A DNA stretch of 13,386 bases from Bacillota bacterium (GTDB lineage: Bacteria; Bacillota; Clostridia; Clostridiales; Clostridiaceae), in contig JAEXSY010000150.1 of NCBI GenBank assembly GCA_023440105.1, forward strand, positions 1 through 13,386, read 5' to 3'. The notes under the pieces are model-generated. The model had not been told where the DNA came from. It saw only the letters and a program-made list of their open reading frames with translations, and made no database searches. Each line of letters starts with the position of its first letter. Positions within the stretch are counted from its first letter, which is position 1. The position numbers and the translations under genes were made by a program. Of this stretch, positions 1-6,594 are shown piece by piece.

Positions 1-2
1 GG

Positions 3-149
3 TCTATGGTTAATTATGTAGAAATGTTCAGTGGAATAATTGTCCTAGGGTTAATGGGGCTATTGCTGTTTAAAGCCATAGACATAATAGAGAAGTATCT
101 TTGCCCCTGGACAAAGCTTAAGAATAATTTTATTGAGAACCATCAGTGA
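3..149 (+). CDS. ABC transporter permease, C-terminal end (partial)
   Basis: This is an open frame entering from the left edge and ending in TGA at 147-149. The visible 48 residues hold one hydrophobic helix (IIVLGLMGLLLFKAI) followed by a basic/aromatic tail with EKYLCPW. That pattern is typical of the last transmembrane segment of binding-protein-dependent permeases of the nitrate/taurine/thiamine-precursor type (SsuC/ThiX-like), which end in a helix followed by 'ERRxxxW'. The substrate cannot be told from this fragment. The next gene starts 48 bp downstream on the same strand with no terminator between, so they may share a transcript. The family call rests on a short piece and is moderate. 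Confidence 0.6.
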   Translation, partial: SMVNYVEMFSGIIVLGLMGLLLFKAIDIIEKYLCPWTKLKNNFIENHQ

Positions 150-197
150 AACTTTTAGAATGAAATCAATAAAAATTTTAAACATAGGAGATTTAAA

Positions 198-1121
198 TTG
201 AATACTAAGGATTTAAACCATGATGGACGCATTAAAAAAATAATTAAGGATTTGTGGATAGCTCTAAGGCCTCTATCACTTTCCTTAGCTGTAGCCTCTA
301 CTACATTAGGAATCCTCATGGCTAAGAGAGAGGGATACTTATTTTTAGGTAACACATACTTAGACATTGTTAAGATTATGTTGGTGACTGTTGCAGGAAT
401 GAGTGTTTTAGGAGCAGCTAATCTCATAAATGATTTTTATGAAGGCTCTTTTAAATATCATAGACCCGGGGAAAAAACCTACAGATTTTTAAAATATGAA
501 AGAACTGCTTTTGATCTGCTGGTTTTTGCTTTTAGCATTAGCTGTCTGCTTCTTACAGCAGCCATTGGTGTTGTACTCATGTATCTTTCAACCTATAAGC
601 TTATTTATATTGGAGCTGTGGGTATTATAGGTGCTTATGCTTATACAGGAGAACCCTTTGTATATAAAAAGAGAGGTCTTGGAGCGGGGCTGTCTTTGAT
701 CCTTGTGGGCTCTTTAATGGTAGAAGGAAGCTATATGGTTTTTTCAGGTGGGTTTTCCTGGGGACCAATCATATATACTCTTCCTGCGGCATTGACTATA
801 CCCCTCATGATGATGTCCAATGAGCTTAGGGATTACGAGAGAGATGAGAAGCTTGGCATTAAAACTTTAACGGTGCTGATAGGAAGAAAGGGCGGAAGAG
901 CTATTTATATAATGCTGATTTTGCTGATGTATCTTTTAACGGCAGTATTTGCAGCTGCAGGTAAGCTTCCATGGCTTTCTCTGCTGGTGGTATTAACTAT
1001 TCCCACAGCTATTAGCTGCTATAAAAAGGCTTCCCTGCCTCAAAAAAGTGCAATTAAAATAACTAATATCCTTCATATAGGCTTTAATTTATTGATGATA
1101 ATATCACTTATATTAAGGTAG
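198..1121 (+). CDS. UbiA-family prenyltransferase (MenA/DmkA-like)
   Basis: This is a polytopic membrane prenyltransferase of 307 aa, the normal family length. It should transfer a polyprenyl chain from its diphosphate to an aromatic acceptor such as 1,4-dihydroxy-2-naphthoate. The first Asp motif is at residues 75-82 (NLINDFYE), where Glu stands in the last position usually held by Asp. The second is at 208-216 (NELRDYERD), followed by the conserved LGIKTLTVLIGR stretch. About eight hydrophobic segments alternate with these loops. The start is TTG at 198, chosen because AGGAG (186-190) lies 7 nt upstream. The closest functional types are MenA of menaquinone synthesis and the DmkA-like enzymes of Gram-positive electron-transfer loci. 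No other quinone gene is visible here, so the acceptor is inferred only. Confidence 0.85.
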   Translation: MNTKDLNHDGRIKKIIKDLWIALRPLSLSLAVASTTLGILMAKREGYLFLGNTYLDIVKIMLVTVAGMSVLGAANLINDFYEGSFKYHRPGEKTYRFLKYERTAFDLLVFAFSISCLLLTAAIGVVLMYLSTYKLIYIGAVGIIGAYAYTGEPFVYKKRGLGAGLSLILVGSLMVEGSYMVFSGGFSWGPIIYTLPAALTIPLMMMSNELRDYERDEKLGIKTLTVLIGRKGGRAIYIMLILLMYLLTAVFAAAGKLPWLSLLVVLTIPTAISCYKKASLPQKSAIKITNILHIGFNLLMIISLILR

Positions 1122-1135
1122 AGTAGATAAGTATG

Positions 1136-1166
1136 CAGCGGTGAAATATTTTCACCGCTGTTATTT
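1136..1166 (+). terminator. Hairpin terminator after the prenyltransferase gene
   Basis: There is a perfect 11-bp stem (1136-1146 with 1150-1160) with a 3-nt TAT loop, followed on the plus strand by TTATTTTAT. It lies 14 nt past the prenyltransferase stop and touches the 3' end of the convergent ald gene. The minus-strand side lacks a T-run, so it should work mainly for plus-strand transcripts. Confidence 0.75.
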
Positions 1167-2278
1167 TATATAAGATATTCAATTGGTTTATAGTCAATTC
1201 CAAAGGTGTCAGCTACATTTTTACAGGTGCAGTAACCATCGTAGGTATTTATTGCTGTGAATAAGCTTTTATGGGATAAGCAGGCTCTCTCCAAGCCCAT
1301 ATTGGCTATTAGTAGACCGTACTTGATTGTAGCATTAGTTAGTGCTATGGTAGAGGTTCTTTGTACAGATCCAGCCATATTACCTACACAATAATGGATG
1401 ATTTCATCTACTTTGAAGGTCGGTGCGTCATGATAAGTTGTTTTAGTGGTTTCGCAGCAGCCACCCTGATCAACAGCAACATCAACGATAACACTACCAG
1501 GCTTCATGGTTTTTAGATATTCTCTTTTTATCAGCTTTGGAGATGCTTTTCCAGGAATTAAAACCGCTCCTATAACCAAATCAGCCTCAGCTATAGAGTT
1601 TTTGATATTATCCTCTGTGCTAAAAAGAGTTTGAATTTTTGAACCAAACATATCGTCCAGATAAGTTAATCTATCGAGATTTATATCAAGTATTGTTACA
1701 TCGGCTCCCATTCCAACGGCTATTTTGCAGGCGTTAGTTCCAACTGTGCCTCCTCCAAGAATAACAACCTTTCCTTTAGGAGTCCCAGGCACCCCTGATA
1801 ATAGAATTCCTGAACCTCCACAGTGATTTTTAAGGCAGTTTGCCCCTTCTTGTACACTTAAGCGACCAGCTATTTGGCTCATTGGTGATAATAGTGGAAT
1901 AGTTCCGTTAGCTTCTACTAGTGTTTCATAAGCGATGGCTTTAGTCCTTGAAGCTAATAGTGCTTCTGTGAGCTTCCTATTAGCAGCTAAGTGAAAATAG
2001 GTATATATAGCTAGATTTGGTCTGAAATATTGATACTCTTCCTCAAGCGGTTCCTTAACCTTTACAATTAAATCAGAAGAATTCCATACTTCTTCAGCCG
2101 TATCTAGGATTATTGCCCCTGCCTTTTCGTATTCTTCTGTGGTATATCCAGACCTAATACCGGCATCCTTTTCAATATAAACAGTATGTCCACTAGTGCA
2201 ATAGGCCCTAACGTTAGCTGGTATTAAACCTACTCGATATTCAAACTTTTTGATTTCCTTAACACAACCAATCCTCAT
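1166..2278 (-). CDS. ald: Alanine dehydrogenase
   Basis: This enzyme catalyses NAD-dependent reversible oxidative deamination of L-alanine to pyruvate and ammonium in the cytoplasm. The protein is 370 aa, full length for the family. Substrate and catalytic residues fall at the family positions: R15 (in the EYRVGLIP stretch), K75 (VKVKEP), H96 (YFHLAA) and D270 (VDVAVDQGG). The Rossmann motif GGGTVG is at 175-180, with the ribose-binding acidic residue D198 at the end of the next strand. The typical C-terminal GNMAGSVQRTSTIALTN block is present, with Ala and Gln where many homologues have Pro. AGGAGG just upstream of the ATG supports the start. It is monocistronic and convergent to the prenyltransferase gene. 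In related spore-formers Ald serves alanine use and sporulation. Confidence 0.96.
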   Translation of the reverse strand: MRIGCVKEIKKFEYRVGLIPANVRAYCTSGHTVYIEKDAGIRSGYTTEEYEKAGAIILDTAEEVWNSSDLIVKVKEPLEEEYQYFRPNLAIYTYFHLAANRKLTEALLASRTKAIAYETLVEANGTIPLLSPMSQIAGRLSVQEGANCLKNHCGGSGILLSGVPGTPKGKVVILGGGTVGTNACKIAVGMGADVTILDINLDRLTYLDDMFGSKIQTLFSTEDNIKNSIAEADLVIGAVLIPGKASPKLIKREYLKTMKPGSVIVDVAVDQGGCCETTKTTYHDAPTFKVDEIIHYCVGNMAGSVQRTSTIALTNATIKYGLLIANMGLERACLSHKSLFTAINTYDGYCTCKNVADTFGIDYKPIEYLI

Positions 2279-2340
2279 AATTAACCTCCTAAAAATGCTG
2301 CGACGAATATAGAAAAATATTTACATTCTAATTATAACAT

Positions 2341-2369
2341 ATTATATGCTAAATTTTTCGACAATTAAA
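2341..2369 (-). promoter_or_regulatory. Possible sigma-A promoter for ald
   Basis: On the minus strand there is a perfect TATAAT (2346 to 2341) with a weak TTTAAT -35 (2369 to 2364) 17 nt upstream. A second TATAAT occurs 10 nt further downstream (2336 to 2331). The region between the divergent ald and 2501 genes is extremely AT-rich, so chance matches are likely. Confidence 0.35.
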
Positions 2370-2500
2370 TGCTAATTATTTGAAAAATACATTTTTTTCT
2401 TCATAGCTTTATTAGTTTAAAAATAACAAATTATTGCTTCAAAATATTAATGTAATTTTTTTTGAGGAATAGGAGAAAATATATTCGAGGAGATGATGCT

Positions 2501-2929
2501 ATGAGCAATACAGAAGAGCTTTTAAACTATGTTTATAAGAATTCTCAGATGGGAGTTAACACCATAGAGCAGCTATTAGGAATAGTAGAGGAAGAGGATT
2601 TTAAAAAACACATAGATTCTCAGCTAAATGAGTATAGACATATTAATGAAGAGAGTAAGAGGCTCCTTGATAGATTAGGATATGAAGAAAAAGGTGTTGG
2701 AACCCTCAATGAAATAAGTGCTTATATGATGATAAACTTTAAGACCTTAAGGGATAAAAGTCCCTCCCACATTGCTGAGATGCTCATTAATGGAAGCACC
2801 ATGGGGATAATACAAGCAACTAGGAATATAAAGAAATATAAGGATCAAGATAAGGAATTCCTAGCATTGATGGAAAAGCTTCTAAAAACAGAAGAGAATA
2901 ATTTTCAGCAGCTGAAAAAGTTTTTATAG
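2501..2929 (+). CDS. Small all-helical protein, ferritin-like/DUF2383-like
   Basis: The protein is 142 aa, soluble and almost wholly helix-forming, with no signal peptide or membrane segment. Predicted helices run roughly 3-29, 31-59, 69-83, 87-113 and 116-141. Helix 2 carries the E44-x-x-H47 pattern seen in ferritin-like bundles, and EE at 131-132 lies in the last helix. This suggests a four-helix-bundle, DUF2383-like protein, but a metal site is not proven. The frame is open to a TTG at 2462. ATG 2501 is preferred because CGAGGAGA (2486-2492) lies 8 nt upstream and the extra 13 residues are basic and do not extend the bundle. It has its own transcription unit, divergent from ald. Function is unknown. 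Confidence 0.75.
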   Translation: MSNTEELLNYVYKNSQMGVNTIEQLLGIVEEEDFKKHIDSQLNEYRHINEESKRLLDRLGYEEKGVGTLNEISAYMMINFKTLRDKSPSHIAEMLINGSTMGIIQATRNIKKYKDQDKEFLALMEKLLKTEENNFQQLKKFL

Positions 2930-3006
2930 CATGTGGTAATATCAGTAGTTTATTCTGCTAAAACCAATGCTTTCATATGGTCATATCATGACGGATATTT
3001 AAGTGC

Positions 3007-3071
3007 AATATGCTCCTCTTAGTAAAGCTTGGAATAATATAATTCCAGAACTATACTATGAGGAGCATATT
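3007..3071. repeat. Long imperfect hairpin between convergent genes
   Basis: A perfect 12-bp inverted repeat (3007-3018 with 3060-3071, AATATGCTCCTC) forms the base. The inner arms TGGAAT/ATTCCA (3030-3035 and 3042-3047) close around an AATATA loop, with a partly paired middle. It lies between the ends of the convergent 2501-2929 and 3113-3487 genes. It could act as a bidirectional terminator or be a relic of a small palindromic element. Neither side has a clean T-run. Confidence 0.6.
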
Positions 3072-3112
3072 AAATAAGCTATTCAAGTATTTTATAAATA
3101 GCTAAGACTTTT

Positions 3113-3487
3113 CTAAGAACTGATTGCTGTAAGCCAGAAGCATAATGCTGCAATAATTGAAAGAGGTGTCATAACATATTTCTCTTTTTTGCTATTGGAG
3201 AAAAAATTCATAATAACATTTATTGATAAGTAGGCAGCAAAGAAAAAGCAAAGTCCTCTTGCAACACCAAAGGAAATCCCCGTTGTAATAATTCTCCCAG
3301 TCTGTAGTACAATTATCATTGCAAATAATTGAACAAAAAAACTTATTCCACTGGCAACTCTTAATCTTGAAGGTAGTACTTTGTATTTTCCACCCAGGGT
3401 ATATTCACCCAAAGGCATACCTAATGTAACAAGCAGCGTCATAACTGCAATAATCCCAAATAGAATAGCACCTAATACTGAACTCAT
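3113..3487 (-). CDS. Small four-helix membrane protein, unknown function
   Basis: The protein is 124 aa with four hydrophobic segments at about 5-23, 45-62, 72-94 and 106-122. The loop between the first two holds a conserved-looking block, MPLGEYTLGGKYKVLPSRLR (24-43). A short basic loop NSKKEK lies at 98-103. This layout recalls a family of small uncharacterised membrane proteins in bacilli and clostridia that share the PLGxxxxGGKYKVLP loop. I know no function for them. The start ATG is supported by AAGGAGC a few bases upstream. Before the IS insertion, this gene and the DUF454 gene would have been divergent neighbours about 300 bp apart. Confidence 0.8.
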   Translation of the reverse strand: MSSVLGAILFGIIAVMTLLVTLGMPLGEYTLGGKYKVLPSRLRVASGISFFVQLFAMIIVLQTGRIITTGISFGVARGLCFFFAAYLSINVIMNFFSNSKKEKYVMTPLSIIAALCFWLTAISS

Positions 3488-3699
3488 GAAGAAGCTCCTT
3501 TTTTATTTATAAAATATTGGTACTTAATGAACATACTTGTAAAACTATATTAGTCTGTACATTTATTATATTTTATTTTTAATCTGAAGTTATATTCATT
3601 ATGTAAGTAAAGTGTAAATTTTACAAATAAAGTATTAAGATTCTTGGAATTATATATTCTCTGTTAATGTTATAAATAAAACTATAAAACTAATGTTTG

Positions 3700-3705
3700 T
3701 TGACT
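3700..3705 (+). promoter_or_regulatory. Orphaned -35 half of a promoter split by the IS
   Basis: TTGACT matches the sigma-A -35 consensus at 5 of 6 positions. It is followed by 12 nt and then the right end of the insertion sequence at 3718. With the element removed, the TATAAT at 5413-5418 would sit 17 nt downstream, the ideal spacing. Confidence 0.6.
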
Positions 3706-3717
3706 ATTTAACATTTT

Positions 3718-3845
3718 TTGACACTCCTCATGTCTAAAGACAGAGGATTCCTTAGTGATTAAACCAAAGTGCATTTCTGATATCGGAGTATGACCTAAGG
3801 TTTAGGGTGTGCCAGCACCCTTCCTAAGACAGTACCTATAGTATC
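3718..3845 (-). ncRNA. Predicted omega RNA (TnpB guide scaffold) at the IS right end
   Basis: The 128 nt between the tnpB stop and the right end do not code, and this is where TnpB systems encode their guide-RNA scaffold, often overlapping the tnpB 3' end. Visible structure includes a 6-bp stem AGGGTG/CACCCT (3804-3809 with 3816-3821) and the terminal bulged hairpin (3726-3746). The guide would be read from the flank beyond TCAA, starting AAAATGTTAAAT on the minus strand at 3717. Position and structure support this. Transcription and the 5' end are inferred. Confidence 0.6.
3726..3746 (-). repeat. IS right-end hairpin
   Basis: On the plus strand CCTC, a bulged A and TGTC pair with GACA and GAGG around a TAAA loop. 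On the transposon strand it is preceded by the guide tetranucleotide GAAT (3750 to 3747) and followed by AGTG and the TCAA cleavage site. It is the expected binding site for the TnpA dimer. Confidence 0.8.
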
Positions 3846-4904
3846 TCAGGCTGATAGACTATTACCATCTATCACAGTTCTAGCAATATTAATTGCTCCA
3901 ACTAAATCTCTATGTTTTTCATATCCACATATGCATGTGTATTTTCTATCCTTAGCTTTATTATGTATACCACAATTAGGACATATCTGACTTGTGTACA
4001 TTGGATTAACATACTCAACTTTAATTCCTTCTAATCGGGCTTTATATTCTATATACATAGCTAAGCGATAGAATGACCATGTGTGAAGATTTTTTTCGTT
4101 TTTACGGCTTGTTCGTGCCGAGCTTCTTATATTAGTTAGCTGCTCTAATCTAATTACAGAAACATTATTTTTCATAGCTTCATTAACTATCTGTCTGCTG
4201 ATTTTATGGTCCTTATCATTCATTATTCTTTGTTCTTTATTATTTAATTTCTTGATAGAATTTAACTTTTTTAGCTTACCAAGTTTTCTTTTTTTGGATT
4301 TAAACTTTCTTCTTATGTACTTGTTCTCTCTGCCATTGCCAAAAAACTTAACTTTCCCATTACTCGAGTAAACTACAGCAGGTACTTTCAACCCTATATC
4401 TATACCCATAAAATTAGTATTAGTGTTATCTGCACTATGTATAGTTACAGATATTTGAGCCATATATTTCTTATTCTTTCTAGTTATTCTAAGGGATCCT
4501 AAGCTGCTTATTAATAAGTCTTTAGCTCTATCATTAATATTAGCTTTAATGCTAACCCTTTTAGACTTACCATCTACCATTAAAGGCAAAGCAATAGTAT
4601 CTTCACCTACTGAATAGTTTTGGTTATTCCATATGCAAACGGGTTTCTTTAATATTGGAATTCTCTCATAATTAGACTTTTTAACTTTTTGAAATACAGA
4701 CTTGCTATCTCTAATAGCTTGGTTTTTAACTGAACTATTTAAGTATGCTGCTATATCTTTAGATGTTTTCTTGGTAGTTTCCTTAGCTACCACCATTTCA
4801 GATACTAGAGCATTAACAACTCTAATGTATTCCTTACTTGCATTGTTTAGCATGTATTCCTGTTCTTTAGTAGGTACTAATTTAATTTTTATAGTTAACT
4901 GCAC
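3846..4904 (-). CDS. tnpB: TnpB RNA-guided nuclease of IS605-family element
   Basis: This is an accessory nuclease of the IS200/IS605 element and belongs to the ancestral group of Cas12. It uses an omega RNA to cut DNA next to a short target motif and promotes retention of the element. The protein is 352 aa, on the short side but within the family range. The RuvC acidic triad appears intact: D169 (GIDIGLK), E254 (IRLEQL) and D333 (HRDLVGAINIA). A zinc ribbon has C308/C311 and C324/C326. The N-terminal half carries the wedge/REC-like helices. The start is GTG at 4904. AAAGG lies 10 nt upstream inside the last codons of tnpA, whose stop is only 4 nt before, so translation is probably coupled. 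I see no frameshift or stop, and the triad argues against a dead, TldR-like repressor. Confidence 0.93.
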   Translation of the reverse strand: MQLTIKIKLVPTKEQEYMLNNASKEYIRVVNALVSEMVVAKETTKKTSKDIAAYLNSSVKNQAIRDSKSVFQKVKKSNYERIPILKKPVCIWNNQNYSVGEDTIALPLMVDGKSKRVSIKANINDRAKDLLISSLGSLRITRKNKKYMAQISVTIHSADNTNTNFMGIDIGLKVPAVVYSSNGKVKFFGNGRENKYIRRKFKSKKRKLGKLKKLNSIKKLNNKEQRIMNDKDHKISRQIVNEAMKNNVSVIRLEQLTNIRSSARTSRKNEKNLHTWSFYRLAMYIEYKARLEGIKVEYVNPMYTSQICPNCGIHNKAKDRKYTCICGYEKHRDLVGAINIARTVIDGNSLSA

Positions 4905-4908
4905 AGCA

Positions 4909-5316
4909 TCAATTCCTTTGAGATGTTTTTTGATTTTCTATATACTGTTTAATTACTGAAAGCGGTACTTCTCCAGCAGTTGATACAAAATAACTATTAG
5001 TCCAAAGTGTAGGAAGCTTAGTTTTAAGATGTGGAAATTCTTCTCTTAATATTTTGGAGCTCCTACCCTTCATTTGTTTAATAGCTCTATGAACTCCAAA
5101 CTGTGGGTCTAATTCAATAAGTATATGAACATGGTCTGGCATTAACTCCATTTCAATTATATCAACTTTCATACTGGCACAAGTTTCAATTAACAACTCC
5201 TTTAGCCTTGTTTCTACGTTACCAATAAGAACTTTTCTTCGATATTTAGGACACCAAACAATATGATACTTGCATGAGTAGACTATATTATTATTTGATT
5301 TATATTTCTGTTCCAT
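4909..5316 (-). CDS. tnpA: TnpA Y1 HUH transposase of IS200/IS605 family
   Basis: This small single-strand transposase cuts and joins the hairpin ends of the element through a covalent phosphotyrosine. The length of 135 aa is normal. The HUH metal motif is H62-V-H64 (MPDHVHILIEL) and the catalytic tyrosine is Y125 (VIKQYIENQK), both in the standard places. The N-terminal YSCKYHIVWCPKYRRKVL block is also typical. No good ribosome binding site precedes the ATG, which suits the low expression usual for this family. tnpB follows after 4 nt. The protein appears complete. Confidence 0.95.
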   Translation of the reverse strand: MEQKYKSNNNIVYSCKYHIVWCPKYRRKVLIGNVETRLKELLIETCASMKVDIIEMELMPDHVHILIELDPQFGVHRAIKQMKGRSSKILREEFPHLKTKLPTLWTNSYFVSTAGEVPLSVIKQYIENQKTSQRN

Positions 5317-5370
5317 AGCTGTATTATTTACAATAAACCTATATAATATACATAGATAGTTGCCTTATAT

Positions 5371-5391
5371 CCCCATGTTTGAAAACAGGGG
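5371..5391 (-). repeat. IS left-end hairpin
   Basis: CCCC, a bulged A and TGTT pair with AACA and GGGG. The same shape, with the bulge at the same place, occurs at the right end. On the transposon strand, TTAC and then 16 nt ending in AATG precede it. This is the spacing expected between the left cleavage site and its hairpin in IS608-like elements. Confidence 0.78.
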
Positions 5392-5412
5392 CATTACGGC
5401 AAGTGTGGTAAA

Positions 5413-5418
5413 TATAAT
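5413..5418 (+). promoter_or_regulatory. Stranded -10 of the DUF454 gene promoter
   Basis: A perfect TATAAT lies 6 nt outside the IS left end and 62 nt before the DUF454 start codon. At the right distance upstream, now inside the IS (5389-5396), I find only GGGCAT-like sequence and no usable -35, and there is no TGn extension. The ancestral -35 is probably TTGACT at 3700-3705. The promoter is likely weakened in the present allele. Confidence 0.6.
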
Positions 5419-5474
5419 AAAGAAGACAAAAGTAAATGATATTCACTATCAATAGGATTGGGAGTTAATTATAT

Positions 5475-5831
5475 ATGAAAATGTTATATATTTTTTTAGG
5501 GTTTGTCTTCGCTGGCTGTGGTTTTATAGGAGTTATAGTACCAATTCTTCCTACCACTCCTTTTTTACTTTTAGCTTCTTTTTTCTTTGCTAAGGGTTCT
5601 ACAAGATTCCATACTTGGTTTACTGGGACTAAGCTTTATAAGGAGTATTTAGATGACTTTATTAAGCATCGCTCTATGAAAAAGAAAACAAAGATTTCTC
5701 TTTTAGCTTTCGCATCTACAATGCTTATGATTCCTTTGATAATGGTGGATGTATGGGCTATGAGGATTTTTATACTAAGCCTTATGGTATTTATGTATTA
5801 TTATTTTATATTCAGAATTAATACTGTTTAA
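5475..5831 (+). CDS. DUF454 (YbaN-family) inner membrane protein
   Basis: The protein is 118 aa and matches the DUF454/YbaN family. The N-terminal hairpin of two hydrophobic stretches contains the hallmark GCGFIGVIVPILPTTPFLLLASFFFAKGS (residues 14-42). It is followed by a polar segment with the W/Y-rich RFHTWFTGTKLYKEYLDDF motif and two more helices at about 75-112. The family's biochemical role is unknown. A GGAG site (5461-5464) lies 10 nt before the ATG. The IS ends 67 bp upstream and appears to interrupt the promoter, so expression may be low or depend on read-through. No partner gene is evident. Confidence 0.9.
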   Translation: MKMLYIFLGFVFAGCGFIGVIVPILPTTPFLLLASFFFAKGSTRFHTWFTGTKLYKEYLDDFIKHRSMKKKTKISLLAFASTMLMIPLIMVDVWAMRIFILSLMVFMYYYFIFRINTV

Positions 5832-5847
5832 TTAGAGGAAGCCAAAG

Positions 5848-5874
5848 GATATATTATCAAAAATATAATATATC
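5848..5874. repeat. AT-rich hairpin after the DUF454 gene
   Basis: A perfect 10-bp inverted repeat (GATATATTAT/ATAATATATC) with a 7-nt loop starts 16 nt past the DUF454 stop. It contains almost no G or C and no T-run follows, so it is a poor intrinsic terminator. It may be a remnant of the promoter region of the decayed ABC gene beyond it. Confidence 0.4.
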
Positions 5875-5879
5875 AATGA

Positions 5880-6406
5880 ATAGCTCTCTTAGCAAATATT
5901 ATCGCTGTCTTTAATATAGAAAGCTTCTTAGCTATAAGGAAAGGGTCTCTACCAGTGGAATAGTACAAGTATGCGTAGAAGGTATAGAGCAGCTGGAGAT
6001 ATATTTCGGAAAATATCTTCCACAATTCTTCTATAGCTTACTTGCTTCAATAACCCTTTTTGTGGTATTGTCCTTTATTAATATTAAGGAAGCAGCCATG
6101 CTCCTTGCCTGTGTTCCTCTGATACTTGTATCAATAATAGCTATACAGAAACTTGCAAAAAAGCTTTTAAGTAAATATTGGACTATATACACAGGACTTG
6201 GATTAGCTAGAGTCTTCCTGCAGGATTCACCATTACTTTTATTTAATGAGCCTACCAGCAAACTGGATAGCCTAAATGAAGGGATAATTCTTAAATCTAT
6301 AAAGGAGGAATGTAAGGACAAGACTGTTGTTCTTATATCCCACAGAAAATCTACCATGAATATCGCCCATGAGGAATATTCCGTATAAAGAGGAAGAGTA
6401 TCCTAG
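5880..6406 (+). pseudogene. Decayed ABC exporter (CydCD/lipid-exporter-type ATPase-permease) remnant
   Basis: Three collinear pieces of a fused ABC permease-ATPase survive. Frame 3 from 5880 reads IALLANIIAVFNIESFL, an N-terminal membrane helix. Frame 2 from about 5925 reads SYKERVST, then EGIEQLEIYFGKYLPQFFYSLLA through KYWTIYTGLG at about 6196, the middle of the membrane domain. It then jumps directly to LARVFLQDSPLLLFNEPTSKLD and VVLISHRKST, the end of the nucleotide-binding domain. Walker A and most of the signature are missing, the Walker B Asp is Asn, and a TAA at 6386 precedes the old C-terminus RGRVS with its TAG at 6404. A full gene is nearly 600 codons, so large deletions and a frameshift have occurred. 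The GTG at 6062 could open a 108-aa frame, but it would not make a working protein. Confidence 0.82.
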
Positions 6407-6514
6407 AGGTGATAGCTTTGAAAAAGAGTAGAGTTGAATGTTAGTAGACAAAATAAGGGGCTTAAGAGCTAACAATTAGCAAATTGTCAATTAAATAAAC
6501 TAATAAGCTATAAG

Positions 6515-6553
6515 CAGGCTATGAAAGTAAATTACTATTCATAGTCTGTTTTT
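6515..6553 (+). terminator. Intrinsic terminator before the sigma-factor operon
   Basis: An 11-bp stem with one G-T wobble (CAGGCTATGAA at 6515-6525 with TTCATAGTCTG at 6538-6548) has a 12-nt loop and is followed by TTTTT. It would end transcripts of the decayed ABC exporter unit and insulate the sigma-factor operon. Confidence 0.85.
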
Positions 6554-6594
6554 GCTATATAATTATATTATCTATGTATAAAAATGGTTAAAAT

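Larger units (their letters stand above)
3718..5407 (-). mobile_element. Complete IS200/IS605-family element, IS608-like ends (1690 bp)
   Basis: This is a single-strand transposon read on the minus strand, with the order left end, tnpA, tnpB, right end. The left flank reads TTAC (plus-strand GTAA, 5408-5411), then 16 nt, then a hairpin with one bulged base (5371-5391). The right end reads GAAT, a bulged hairpin (3726-3746), AGTG, then TCAA (3721 to 3718). This is the same order of guide tetranucleotide, hairpin and TCAA cleavage site that I recall for IS608, whose target is TTAC. No terminal inverted repeats or target duplication are expected or seen. Both genes are intact, so the element looks capable of movement. 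The family assignment is firm. The exact end positions follow from the IS608 analogy. Confidence 0.88.

Noticed and set aside
2462..2500. Upstream TTG start for the ferritin-like gene
   Set aside because: ATG 2501 has a well-spaced GAGGAG site, and the 13 extra residues are low-complexity basic sequence unlike the rest.
3007..3071. The long hairpin as an end of the nearby IS
   Set aside because: It lacks the bulged-stem form, the guide tetranucleotide and the TCAA/TTAC sites of the real ends, and lies on the far side of the membrane protein gene.
3846..4904. TnpB as a nuclease-dead, TldR-like repressor of the DUF454 promoter
   Set aside because: Attractive because its guide matches a promoter, but D169, E254 and D333 and the zinc ribbon all appear intact, and tnpA is still present, so an active transposon is the simpler reading.
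4702..4959. Plus-strand open frame across the tnpB/tnpA junction
   Set aside because: It is antisense to conserved transposase genes and shows no family features.
6062..6388. Open frame with a GTG start that could be a 108-aa ABC-like protein
   Set aside because: It is part of the decayed exporter: it joins mid-membrane-domain sequence directly to the end of the ATPase domain, lacks Walker A, and has no ribosome site.
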